A DNA stretch of 37,057 nucleotides, from the NCBI RefSeq assembly GCF_015665295.1, contig NZ_JADFAJ010000008.1, positions 1-37,057 on the forward strand, written 5' to 3'. Under the pieces are notes generated by a model. That model did no database searches and was not told the DNA's origin. It was given only the letters and a program-made list of their open reading frames with translations. This stretch comes from Maricaulis sp. Lineage in GTDB: Bacteria; Pseudomonadota; Alphaproteobacteria; Caulobacterales; Maricaulaceae. The position numbers and the translations under genes are program-made. Below are positions 10,551 to 18,203 of this stretch, piece after piece; the stretch's first letter is position 1, and every line of letters begins with the position of its first letter.

Positions 10551-12226
10551 GACTGCGGGTCCGCGGCTCCGGCCCCTGACCGCGCCCTGAAGAGCGTGAG
10601 GCGCATCGTGTCGCCATTGGAGTAGTTCCGGCCCTCGATCAGCGCCAGCGCTTGAAGCGTCAGGTCCAGCTCGCCCGCCCGGGAGCGGAAAGGCTCGGTC
10701 TCGGTTGCATCGATGAGGGCCAGCGAGCAGGTCGTGTCGGCGGCCAGCTGGTCGGCTGCATCGCCGGGTCCGGATGCCAGCAGCGTGTCATAGGGGCCGT
10801 GGCGATAGACCAGGCTGGGCTCGCGGAAGGCCGAAGTGACAAGCCGCGTGGTGTCGCATGCGCCGTGCGCATCGACCGCCGCGACGATCCGCGGGGTCAG
10901 CCAGAGTGTGTCAAGGCGCGGCAGCGTCGCGCCATAGACGGTGGTCACCGCCAGTCCTCCGGCAATCAGCCCGGACGCCAGCGCCGCGGGACGCCGACCG
11001 GTGAGATAGAGGATGAGGGCGCCGAGCGCGGCCAGAAAGATGGCGGCGCCCGCCAGGATCAGAAGCGGCGAGAGCCGGCCTTCGCTCCAGTTCAGCGCGG
11101 CGGCGCCCAGACCCGCGACCAGCCCGCTCGTGGCCAGCCAGACGAGCGCGTAGAGGCCGGCGCCGATCCGGACCCAGAGCGGAGACCGGGCCTGGCCAGG
11201 CGCAAGGATCGCCGCCACGGCCAGGCAGGCCATGGCGGGATAGACCGGCATCACGTAATGCGGCAGCTTGGTCGCGATCAGCTCGTAGACGATCCAGGCC
11301 GGCACGATCCAGGCGATCAGATAGCGCGTCGCGGCGTCACGGCGGTTGGTCCAGGCCCAATGGCCAGCGAAGACAAAGAATAGCGAACCCGGCCAAAAGG
11401 TCAGCGAAAACAGGCCGAGATAATAACCGGGCGGACCGGCATGCGATTGCTGGCTCTCGCCGACCTTGCCCATCAGGCTGTCACCGATGGCCTCGGCATA
11501 GAAGCCGCCATCCGAGACGATCCCGATGGCGACATACCAGGGCAGGGCGATGGCGAGGAATAGCGGCACACCCCAGAGCGGCTTGAGTGCCCCGAGCCAG
11601 GCCAGCTTGCGGTCCCAGATGACCAGGGCGAGCAGGGCCAGGACGACAAAGATCAGGATGATGGGTCCCTTGATCATCATGCCCGCCCCCAGCGCCGCCC
11701 AGAACAGAGCGGGTCGCCACCAATGCCCCTGCGGCTGCAGGTAGATCCGCATCAGGGCAAGATGCGAGGCGGTGATGGTCGCCAGCAGCATGGCATCGGT
11801 CTTGGCGATCCGCGCCTCGAAACCGACGGCAAAGGCTGTGGCAACCAGGAGCGCGGCCCCGAAGCCGGCCAAGCGGCCATAGAGTCCGGCGGCAATCCAG
11901 CCGGTCATCAGGACAGCAGCGAGAATGCCGAGAAAGGAGGGAATGCGGTGTGCCCAGATGGCGCGATCATCGGCGGTGCCGGTCAGGGCGACGGAAATCG
12001 ATTGCAGCCAGTAAATACCCGCCGGCTGGAGATAGCGTTGCTCTTCCTGGAAGCGGATATCGATGAAGTCGCCGGTTTCCAGCATCTGGCTGGTCGCCAC
12101 GGCGTAACGCGACTCGTCGCGATCAACCGGCGGCAGGGAGGAAATGCCCGGCAGCAGGACCAGAGCCGACAGGGCAATGAGTACCAGCCAGTCCTTCCAG
12201 CCCAGGCGGCGCGCCGGGTCGCTCAC
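10547..12226 (-). CDS. ArnT-like (GT83/PMT superfamily) membrane glycosyltransferase
   Basis: A 559-residue inner-membrane protein with about a dozen hydrophobic segments and a C-terminal soluble part (about 430-559). Near the N-terminus is PPVDRDESRYA, the Asp-Arg-Asp-Glu motif of ArnT-type enzymes that take a sugar from a polyprenyl-phosphate donor and attach it to lipid A or other periplasmic acceptors. EQRYLQPAGIYWLQS, close behind, fits the same family. The start is the GTG at 12226, overlapping the stop of the GT2 gene (GTGA). Together with the GT2 gene upstream this makes a donor-synthase plus transferase pair. The sugar and the acceptor cannot be told from the sequence; a true L-Ara4N system would need other arn genes, which are not here. 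Confidence 0.88.
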   Translation of the reverse strand: MSDPARRLGWKDWLVLIALSALVLLPGISSLPPVDRDESRYAVATSQMLETGDFIDIRFQEEQRYLQPAGIYWLQSISVALTGTADDRAIWAHRIPSFLGILAAVLMTGWIAAGLYGRLAGFGAALLVATAFAVGFEARIAKTDAMLLATITASHLALMRIYLQPQGHWWRPALFWAALGAGMMIKGPIILIFVVLALLALVIWDRKLAWLGALKPLWGVPLFLAIALPWYVAIGIVSDGGFYAEAIGDSLMGKVGESQQSHAGPPGYYLGLFSLTFWPGSLFFVFAGHWAWTNRRDAATRYLIAWIVPAWIVYELIATKLPHYVMPVYPAMACLAVAAILAPGQARSPLWVRIGAGLYALVWLATSGLVAGLGAAALNWSEGRLSPLLILAGAAIFLAALGALILYLTGRRPAALASGLIAGGLAVTTVYGATLPRLDTLWLTPRIVAAVDAHGACDTTRLVTSAFREPSLVYRHGPYDTLLASGPGDAADQLAADTTCSLALIDATETEPFRSRAGELDLTLQALALIEGRNYSNGDTMRLTLFRARSGAGAADPQS

Positions 12227-12999
12227 GATCGCCGCTCTTCAATCCGGCCGGGAGCCTTGGTGCGGCGGACCAGCCAGATCACGCCCATCGTATCGAAAAT
12301 GCCGACGAAGGCGCGACCGATATTGGTGTATTTCGACTGCCCGGCGTGCCGGGCGCGGTGGCGCACCGGATGATTGATCAGCGGATGGCCATAGCGCTGG
12401 AACAGGGCCGGCAAGAAACGGTGCATGCCCTCGAAACAAGGCAGGAGCAGAAAACTGTCGCGGTGGAAGATTTTCACGCCGCAGCCGGTATCCGGGCAAT
12501 GATCACCGAGCACGGCCGCGCGGAAACCATTGGCGATCCGGGTCGCCACCAGGCGCGAGACCGGATCATTGCGCCGCACCCGCGTGCCGGCCACCAGCGG
12601 CAGCTCGCCGTCAGCGGCCCAGGCCTTTTCCAGCATGTCCGGCAGGTCGGCCGGATCATTCTGACCGTCACCGTCGAGCGTCGCGATCCATGGCGCGCGC
12701 GCGGCCAATACGCCGGACCGTACGGCCTGCGACTTGCCGCAGCGGCGATCATGACGGACCAGGCGGACCCGCTCATCCTTGTCAGCGATGGCCTGGAGAA
12801 TGTCTGGCGTGGCATCGCTCGATCCGTCGTCCACGAAGACGATCTCGAAGGCACCGGCCCGATCCATTTCGCGCAGGACTTCCTCGCACACGGCGGTAAC
12901 ATTCTCCGCCTCGTCGAGAACCGCAATCACGACGGACGCGCGCAATCCGGTTTCCGGTCCGGCAGGCCGACGGAAATCAGTGGTGTGGGTATAGCTCAT
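12223..12999 (-). CDS. GT2 family glycosyltransferase (polyprenyl-phosphate sugar synthase-like)
   Basis: A 258-residue family 2 glycosyltransferase. The GT-A fold is visible in order: VVIAVLDEAENV, the nucleotide-binding FVDDGSSDATPD, GKSQAVRSGVLAA and the metal-binding TLDGDGQNDPADL. This resembles dolichol/undecaprenyl-phosphate mannosyl- or ArnC-like synthases, which load a sugar onto a lipid carrier on the cytoplasmic face. Unlike ArnC it lacks two clear C-terminal membrane helices; only one weak hydrophobic stretch (about 241-248) is seen. It is the first gene of the GT2-GT83-VTT operon, with the ATG at 12999. The sugar specificity is unknown. Confidence 0.88.
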   Translation of the reverse strand: MSYTHTTDFRRPAGPETGLRASVVIAVLDEAENVTAVCEEVLREMDRAGAFEIVFVDDGSSDATPDILQAIADKDERVRLVRHDRRCGKSQAVRSGVLAARAPWIATLDGDGQNDPADLPDMLEKAWAADGELPLVAGTRVRRNDPVSRLVATRIANGFRAAVLGDHCPDTGCGVKIFHRDSFLLLPCFEGMHRFLPALFQRYGHPLINHPVRHRARHAGQSKYTNIGRAFVGIFDTMGVIWLVRRTKAPGRIEERRS

Positions 13000-13093
13000 G
13001 AGACAGCCCTGACAGTGCGCGCGGGAGTGTGTGCCGCTTTGGCGTTCGTTTCAAATACCAATGCCCGCTTGTCGCTCTCGGCAGCCCGCCCGG

Positions 13094-13717
13094 CTAGCGC
13101 AACATCAGCAATAGGGCGATACCCGTCATGACGCAGCCGGTAATGATGTCGGCTCCGCGTCGCACTTGCGGCGTCGACAGCCAGTTTCGCGCCCGGTGGG
13201 CGAGGCCGATATAAAAACCCGCTGTCGGGACCGCCATCGCCACCATGATCAACAGCATGACCGCATAACTCACCGGCGTGATCGTTTCGATCGGAATGAA
13301 GGCCGGCACGAGGGTCAGGTAAAAGACAATCGGCTTGGGATTGGACAGCGGCATGGCCACGCCTGCCAGAAAGGTCGCCAGCCCGCCGCGCTTCGAACCG
13401 GCCTTGAAGACCGGTTTCGGCCGCGCCCCGGTCCAGGCACTCCAGAACGCCTTGAACGCCATCCAGCCGAGATAGCCGACACCAATGACCTTGGCCACCA
13501 GCCAGAAGGCGGAGAGCTGGGTGGCAATGGCGGACAGGCCGGTGACGGCGAGGGTGAACCAGAAAATGTCACCCAGCAGGATGCCGGCGCCATACATCGC
13601 GGCATTCCAGGGCCCGGAATCAAGCGTGCGGGCAATCATCGCCGCAATGCCCGGACCCGGTGTCAGGAACAAAACCAGCAGGGCGCCGGCGAACAGCAAC
13701 AGGGTCTGGAAAGTCAT
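13094..13717 (-). CDS. LysE/RhtB family exporter
   Basis: An inner-membrane exporter of amino acids or similar metabolites, 207 residues, the usual size. The N-terminal helix ends in FLTPGPGIAAMIAR, the family's hallmark, followed by GILLGDIFWFTLAVTG, GVGYLGWMAFKAFW and a second-half PLSNPKPIVFYLTLVPAF motif. Five to six hydrophobic segments are present. It is read in the same direction as the protease remnant upstream of it, with a 27-bp gap, and the glycosyltransferase operon lies 94 bp downstream. The substrate cannot be assigned. Confidence 0.9.
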   Translation of the reverse strand: MTFQTLLLFAGALLVLFLTPGPGIAAMIARTLDSGPWNAAMYGAGILLGDIFWFTLAVTGLSAIATQLSAFWLVAKVIGVGYLGWMAFKAFWSAWTGARPKPVFKAGSKRGGLATFLAGVAMPLSNPKPIVFYLTLVPAFIPIETITPVSYAVMLLIMVAMAVPTAGFYIGLAHRARNWLSTPQVRRGADIITGCVMTGIALLLMLR

Positions 13718-13744
13718 GGCGATCCGAAAACAGTCTGCCGCCCG

Positions 13745-14173
13745 CTATAGCGTGTTGTCGGGCAGGCCGTCGAAGACGGAACGCAGGGCATTGCCCCAGT
13801 CCGGCGAAAGCCGGGCAAACCAGGCATCATCCGCGCCGCCTCGGCGCTGCACGCGGGCCTGCAGGCTGTCTGCCCGGTAGGCATGCATGTCCGGCGGCAT
13901 GCCGACCGAGAGGCTGGCCTTGCGCGTCGAGGCGAAGGACAGGAAGAGCAGCGTGATTGCCGGCTCCATCGACATCGCCCTGTCGAAGGCCCGGACGAGG
14001 ATCGGGCGACCATATCTGGTCTCACCGATCTGGAAGAAAGGGGTTTCGTCACTTGCCTCGACGAAATTGCCTTGCGGATAGACCATGAAGAGGCCGGGCT
14101 TCTGGTCGCCGATCCTGGCTGATACGCGCAATGCCGGGGCATTGCGATCCCCGTCAGCCGCAAAGCATCTCAA
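13745..14173 (-). pseudogene. Truncated Anbu-type proteasome-like peptidase, N-terminal half missing
   Basis: The frame encodes 142 residues from a poor TTG start, or ~113 from the first internal Met. It matches the C-terminal half of the Anbu (bacterial proteasome-homologue) family as I know it: LFMVYPQGNFVEASDETPFF, QIGETRYGRPIL, LLFLSFASTRKASLSVGMPP and a tail ending WGNALRSVFDGLP. A full Anbu subunit is about 240 residues and begins with the catalytic Thr near its N-terminus. That half is absent, and only 51 bp separate this frame from the TetR gene, so it has been deleted rather than frameshifted. The usual Anbu neighbours (ATP-grasp, alpha-E and transglutaminase-like genes) are also absent. 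It is probably dead. The family call rests on recognised motifs, not a search. Confidence 0.65.
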
Positions 14174-14224
14174 AGGGTTATCTGGTCCGGGCCAGGCCGC
14201 AAACCCGGCGTAGCTCGAACGCCT

Positions 14225-14863
14225 TCAATCGGCCGTGACGAGATAGCCATACAACGTGTCGGCAATCGCAGCGACAAAGCGCTCATCGCTGATCGTCAGG
14301 ACCACGGCCGCCCCCTCCTCGCGGTAGAGCGCCCGCTCGATCGGCAGGGTGTTCATGAGATAGGTGAACATCTGGGACGCCTCGTCAGCATCGCGACGCT
14401 TAACCTCATCGCCGAACAACTCCAGCAATGTCGCCGCCGACTGGCGCGCCTGGCCGAGCAGCTCCTCCCAGTCATCGCCGATCAGGTCAGGGCGAAGGCG
14501 GGCATAGAGATGGGCGGCGCGGACGAGATAGCCGTGCCGGACCAGGAATTGCCAGGCTGCGCCGCAAGCCTTGTGCAAGGCCGACCGCAATCCGGCCGCC
14601 GGGTCAACCTCGACGCGTCCTTCGCCGGACATGAAAGCATCGAGCCGCGTGCTATAGAGCTCGAAGATTACCGGGATGAAGGCATCCTTGTTCTCGAAGC
14701 GCCGATAGACCGCCCCGACCGACAGGTCGGCAGCCTGTGCAAGTTCGGCAATCGTGATGTCGGCAAAGGGCTTTTCGCGCAGCCTGGTATCGAGCGCTGC
14801 GACCAGCCGGTCGCGGGTCTGGCGCGATCTTTCCTGCCGGGCCGGCTTGGTGCCTTGACTCAC
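14225..14863 (-). CDS. TetR family transcriptional regulator
   Basis: A 212-residue repressor-type protein. The N-terminal helix-turn-helix (about 15-60) is typical: RDRLVAALDTRLREKPFADI, then TIAELAQAADLSVGAVYRRFENKDAF. The rest is the variable ligand-binding domain. The start is the GTG at 14863; no in-frame ATG lies close upstream. It is divergent from the CPBP protease gene, and the 102-bp spacer holds a perfect 18-bp palindrome that is the likely operator. It therefore probably controls itself and the protease gene. The inducer is unknown. Confidence 0.9.
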   Translation of the reverse strand: MSQGTKPARQERSRQTRDRLVAALDTRLREKPFADITIAELAQAADLSVGAVYRRFENKDAFIPVIFELYSTRLDAFMSGEGRVEVDPAAGLRSALHKACGAAWQFLVRHGYLVRAAHLYARLRPDLIGDDWEELLGQARQSAATLLELFGDEVKRRDADEASQMFTYLMNTLPIERALYREEGAAVVLTISDERFVAAIADTLYGYLVTAD

Positions 14864-14884
14864 ATCGACTCCATCACTAAATGT

Positions 14885-14902
14885 GAATGCGAATTCGCAT
14901 TC
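14885..14902. promoter_or_regulatory. Perfect 18-bp palindrome, probable TetR operator
   Basis: GAATGCGAATTCGCATTC equals its own reverse complement. It lies 22 bp upstream of the TetR start and 64 bp upstream of the protease start, in their divergent spacer. The length and symmetry suit a TetR dimer site. Binding by this particular regulator is inference. Confidence 0.75.
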
Positions 14903-14965
14903 TCGTTATTGACCTTGATCGCACGTGACCCGCGCCAGGGTCAAGCCATACAGGAGGGACACCCC

Positions 14966-15727
14966 ATGCAGCCGCTGCTCGACCAACCCGCACTGCTCGC
15001 CGGACTCGCCGCCATCATCCTGATGTTCGGTTTCACCATTTTCCGCGACCTCCGGCATCGCCGCCTCGGGCCTGACGCGCCAACCAAGCCGGTGCAACGC
15101 CAATACCGCAATACCGCCATCCTGCTCTGGCTGATGTGCGCCGCCTGCCTCGCCTGCTGGGCGCTCGCCGGGCGCCCCTTTGCCGACATGGGACTGCAGT
15201 CCACGCAGGGATGGGGTGGCTGGCTGGCCTGGGGCTTCGTCGCGGCGTCCGTCGGATATGCACTTTACAGCCTGCTCGTCACGGCGCTCAGCCGTGAGGC
15301 CCGCATCAAATTGCGCCAGGACTTTGCCAAGACTGACGGCCTCGACCTGATCCGGCCACGCACTGCCGGCGATCATGCCGGATTTCAGCTCCTGTCCCTG
15401 ACAGCCGGGGTCACTGAGGAAGTCATTTTTCGCGGCTTCCTGCTCGCCACGCTGGCCATCATCATGCCGGTCTGGGCGGCTGCGCTGACCTCGATGACGA
15501 TCTTCATCCTGGCGCATGCCTATCAGGGGCCGTCCGGCATGATCCGCATCACCCCCATCACCGCGCTGATGACGGTCGTCGTGCTGCTCGGCGGATCACT
15601 GTGGCCGGCCATCATCATCCACGCCATCGCCGACGCACTGGCCGGCGCCCTGCTGGCCCTGGTCGACGCACATGAAGCGTCTGACGCGCGCAGCGAGGCC
15701 GAAGACACAGGGGCGCTGCCGGCCTAG
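14966..15727 (+). CDS. CPBP family intramembrane glutamic/metalloprotease (CAAX protease-like)
   Basis: A 253-residue membrane protein of the Abi/CPBP family. The ATG at 14966 is preceded by CAGGAGGGA. Signature residues: Glu151-Glu152 and Arg156 in TEEVIFRGF, His184 in FILAHAYQG, and His219 in IIIHAIAD. About seven hydrophobic segments surround them, and the 30 C-terminal residues are polar. Relatives cleave prenylated or peptide substrates in the membrane, and some protect against bacteriocins. Its stop overlaps the recF stop by 4 bp (convergent genes). The divergent TetR regulator is its probable controller. The substrate is unknown. Confidence 0.88.
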   Translation: MQPLLDQPALLAGLAAIILMFGFTIFRDLRHRRLGPDAPTKPVQRQYRNTAILLWLMCAACLACWALAGRPFADMGLQSTQGWGGWLAWGFVAASVGYALYSLLVTALSREARIKLRQDFAKTDGLDLIRPRTAGDHAGFQLLSLTAGVTEEVIFRGFLLATLAIIMPVWAAALTSMTIFILAHAYQGPSGMIRITPITALMTVVVLLGGSLWPAIIIHAIADALAGALLALVDAHEASDARSEAEDTGALPA

Positions 15728-16896
15728 AGCCGGAATACCTCGCTGTCGCGAACCTCATGAAACTGGATTGCGGCACCAAAGGGTTCGAACAGGACTTTTT
15801 CGACCCCGGTCAGCCAGGCCTGTGAGCCGGATGCAAGGATCTCGGCAGCGAGACCCTCGCGCCGCGCCGCATCGAGATGGGCACAGGCTTCGTCGAGCAG
15901 GAGCAAGGGCGCGACGCCCCATTGCCGGCCAAGGGCGCGTGCCTGGGCCAGCGCGAGGGTGAGAATGAGGGCCTTTTGCTCACCGGTCGAACAATCACCG
16001 GCCCGCTGGTCCTTGCCGCGGTGCCGCGCCAGCAACTCGGTGCGGTGCGGCCCGCGGGTCAGTGTCCGGCCAGCCGCGCCATCGCGGCGGCGCCCCTCGC
16101 GCAGGGCTGCGCGGAAACGGTCTTCGGCTTCTGCGGCCGTCATGCCCTCGGCCAGATCGGCCTCAACAGTGCCGTCCAGCGCCAGATCTGCTCGCGGAAA
16201 AACGCCTTCCGGCCGCCGGTCGATCTCGCCCTGGAGGCGGATCAGGGCGTCCAGCCGGGCGGCGGCCATGGCCACACCATGCCCGGCCATTTCAACCTCG
16301 ATGGCGCTGAGCCAGGCCGGATCCTGGCCGCCCTCGTCGAGCAGGCGCTGGCGCCGGGTCCGGCTTTTCTCATAGGCGCTGGCCGCATCGGCGTGGGCCG
16401 GATCGGCAGCGTGGACCAGGCGGTCAAAGAATTTCAGACGATCGGCTCGCGGGCCGGCAAACAGACGATCCTGCGCCGGTGTCAGCCAGATCATCGGCAG
16501 CAGGCGGGCGAGCGCATTCTGCGCCGCGGGCTCGCCATCAATGCGGGTTTCACGACGCGCAGTCCCACGGGCACCGACGCCGAGCCGGAAACCGCCTTCC
16601 AGCGTGTCGGCTTCGGCAAAGACCGCCCATTCCGGCGCGTCCATACCACCTTGCCGCAGCGCCACCCCGTCTGCTCCCGCCGAGCGCAGGCCCCGGCCCG
16701 GCGCGAGGAAGGACAGGGCCTCGAGCAGATTGGTCTTGCCAGCCCCGTTCTCCCCGAACAGGGCAACCGGGCTTGTGCCCAATTCCAGATCGAGTTCGCG
16801 ATAGCTGCGGAAATTCGTCAGCCGCAAACGACGAACCGCCGCAGGTGGAACCGGCGGCGGTGACGCAGTCTTCATTGTGTCGGCGCCGTCCGTCAC
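15724..16896 (-). CDS. recF: DNA replication and repair protein RecF
   Basis: An SMC-like ATPase that loads RecA at gaps, working with RecO and RecR; 390 residues, slightly above the usual ~360-370. Walker A is LFGENGAGKTNLLEALSFL, the ABC signature is CSTGEQKAL, and Walker B is LLLLDEACAHLD. The start used is the GTG at 16896, which overlaps the dnaN stop in a GTGA arrangement. The ATG at 16875 is an alternative seven codons on and would remove a non-conserved leader. dnaN-recF coupling is ancestral. gyrB, normally next, is displaced. Confidence 0.96.
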   Translation of the reverse strand: MTDGADTMKTASPPPVPPAAVRRLRLTNFRSYRELDLELGTSPVALFGENGAGKTNLLEALSFLAPGRGLRSAGADGVALRQGGMDAPEWAVFAEADTLEGGFRLGVGARGTARRETRIDGEPAAQNALARLLPMIWLTPAQDRLFAGPRADRLKFFDRLVHAADPAHADAASAYEKSRTRRQRLLDEGGQDPAWLSAIEVEMAGHGVAMAAARLDALIRLQGEIDRRPEGVFPRADLALDGTVEADLAEGMTAAEAEDRFRAALREGRRRDGAAGRTLTRGPHRTELLARHRGKDQRAGDCSTGEQKALILTLALAQARALGRQWGVAPLLLLDEACAHLDAARREGLAAEILASGSQAWLTGVEKVLFEPFGAAIQFHEVRDSEVFRL

Positions 16897-18011
16897 ACCC
16901 GCAGCGGCATCAGCACGTAGAGCGCGTCCGGATCACCACTGTCGGTGACCAGGGCCGGCGAGGCGGCATCGGCGAAATGGAAGCGGGCTTCATCGCCTTC
17001 GATCTGGGAGGCCACATCAAGCATGTAGCGCGCATTGAAGCCGATCGCGAAACCCTCGTCCGAATAGGACACGGCGAGCTCTTCCTCGGCCTGTCCGCTT
17101 TCCGGATTGTTGACGGCGAGGGTAAGGGCGTCGGCGCCCAGCGACAGCTTCACCGATCGGGATTTTTCAACCGAGATCGTGGCGACACGATCAACAGCCT
17201 CGGCGAAACGCTTGTTCTCGACCGACATGAGGCGGGTATTGCCGCGCGGGATGACCCGCTCATAGTCCGGGAAGGCGCCGTCAATGAGTTTGGAGGTCAG
17301 CACGGCCTTGCCGAGCCGGAAACGGATCTTGCCTTCGGAGACCGAAACTTCGACCTCGTCATCGGCATCCTCGAGCAGGCGTTTGACTTCCTGCACCGTC
17401 TTGCGCGGCACGATCACGCCCGGCATGCCCTGGGCACCCTCGGGCAGGTCGACTTCGGCCAGGGCGAGGCGGACACCGTCGGTTGCCACCGCACGCAGGG
17501 TCTTGCGACCATCCTGCTCGGCGGCGTGCAGATGGATACCATTGAGATAATAGCGCGTCTCCTCGGTGGAGATCGCGAAACGGGTCTTGTCGATGAGGCG
17601 GGCCAGCTCACGGGCGGGCACCTTGAAACGATGCTCGAGATCCTCGGTCGGCATGACCGGGAAATCGCCGGGCGGCAGCGATGGCAGCGAGAAGCTGGAC
17701 CGGCCGGCCTTCAGCGTCAGGCGGGGGTCACCGCTCGTCATCTCCAGCGTCACATCTGCACCGTCGGGCAGTTTGCGGGTGATGTCGTAGAGCGTATGGG
17801 CCGGTGCCGTGACGAGGCCTTCGCCGTCACAGCGGGCATCGGTGGTCTCGAGGATCTCGATATCCAGATCGGTCGCCGCAAAGCTGGCCCCGTCCGGGCC
17901 GGCCGAGATCAGCACATTCGACAGGATCGGGATGGTATTGCGCTTTTCGACTACGGCCTGAACATGGCCCAGTGCCTTGAGGAGCGTCGCGCGCTCGATC
18001 GTCAGCTTCAT
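16893..18011 (-). CDS. dnaN: DNA polymerase III beta sliding clamp
   Basis: The processivity clamp that tethers replicative polymerase to DNA; 372 residues, the normal length for three clamp domains. The N-terminus MKLTIERATLLKALGHVQ and the tail ALYVLMPLRV are typical, as are NTIPILSNVLI and the middle ETRYYLNGIHLH. It lies between dnaA (192 bp upstream) and recF (4-bp overlap). The spacer upstream offers a weak TTGCGA/TATCCT pair that could be its own promoter. Confidence 0.98.
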   Translation of the reverse strand: MKLTIERATLLKALGHVQAVVEKRNTIPILSNVLISAGPDGASFAATDLDIEILETTDARCDGEGLVTAPAHTLYDITRKLPDGADVTLEMTSGDPRLTLKAGRSSFSLPSLPPGDFPVMPTEDLEHRFKVPARELARLIDKTRFAISTEETRYYLNGIHLHAAEQDGRKTLRAVATDGVRLALAEVDLPEGAQGMPGVIVPRKTVQEVKRLLEDADDEVEVSVSEGKIRFRLGKAVLTSKLIDGAFPDYERVIPRGNTRLMSVENKRFAEAVDRVATISVEKSRSVKLSLGADALTLAVNNPESGQAEEELAVSYSDEGFAIGFNARYMLDVASQIEGDEARFHFADAASPALVTDSGDPDALYVLMPLRV

Positions 18012-18160
18012 ATCTCGCGTTCCGCTTTCAACGTCTTCTGCGTCAGCTTCCTGAATCTACGTCGAAGATCTTTGTCTGTCTTGACGGCAACGGACGCGAC
18101 GCGCCCATGCCTTCGGGATGGGTCAAAGAGGATACATGAATTCGCGCATTCGCAAGAGAT

Positions 18161-18169
18161 TTATCCAGC
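18161..18169 (+). promoter_or_regulatory. Isolated DnaA-box-like 9-mer between dnaA and dnaN
   Basis: TTATCCAGC matches the consensus TTATCCACA at 7 of 9 bases, in the 192-bp dnaA-dnaN spacer. There is no cluster of boxes, so it is not an origin by itself. It could be a DnaA autoregulation site or chance. Confidence 0.3.
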
Positions 18170-18203
18170 GTTAACGCGAATTTCCGGGACGTCTCTGCCA
18201 GGC

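Noticed and set aside
18135-18160. GAATTCGCGCATTCGC near dnaN resembling the TetR palindrome
   Set aside because: Not symmetrical and only partly alike; the EcoRI-like core makes chance similarity easy.
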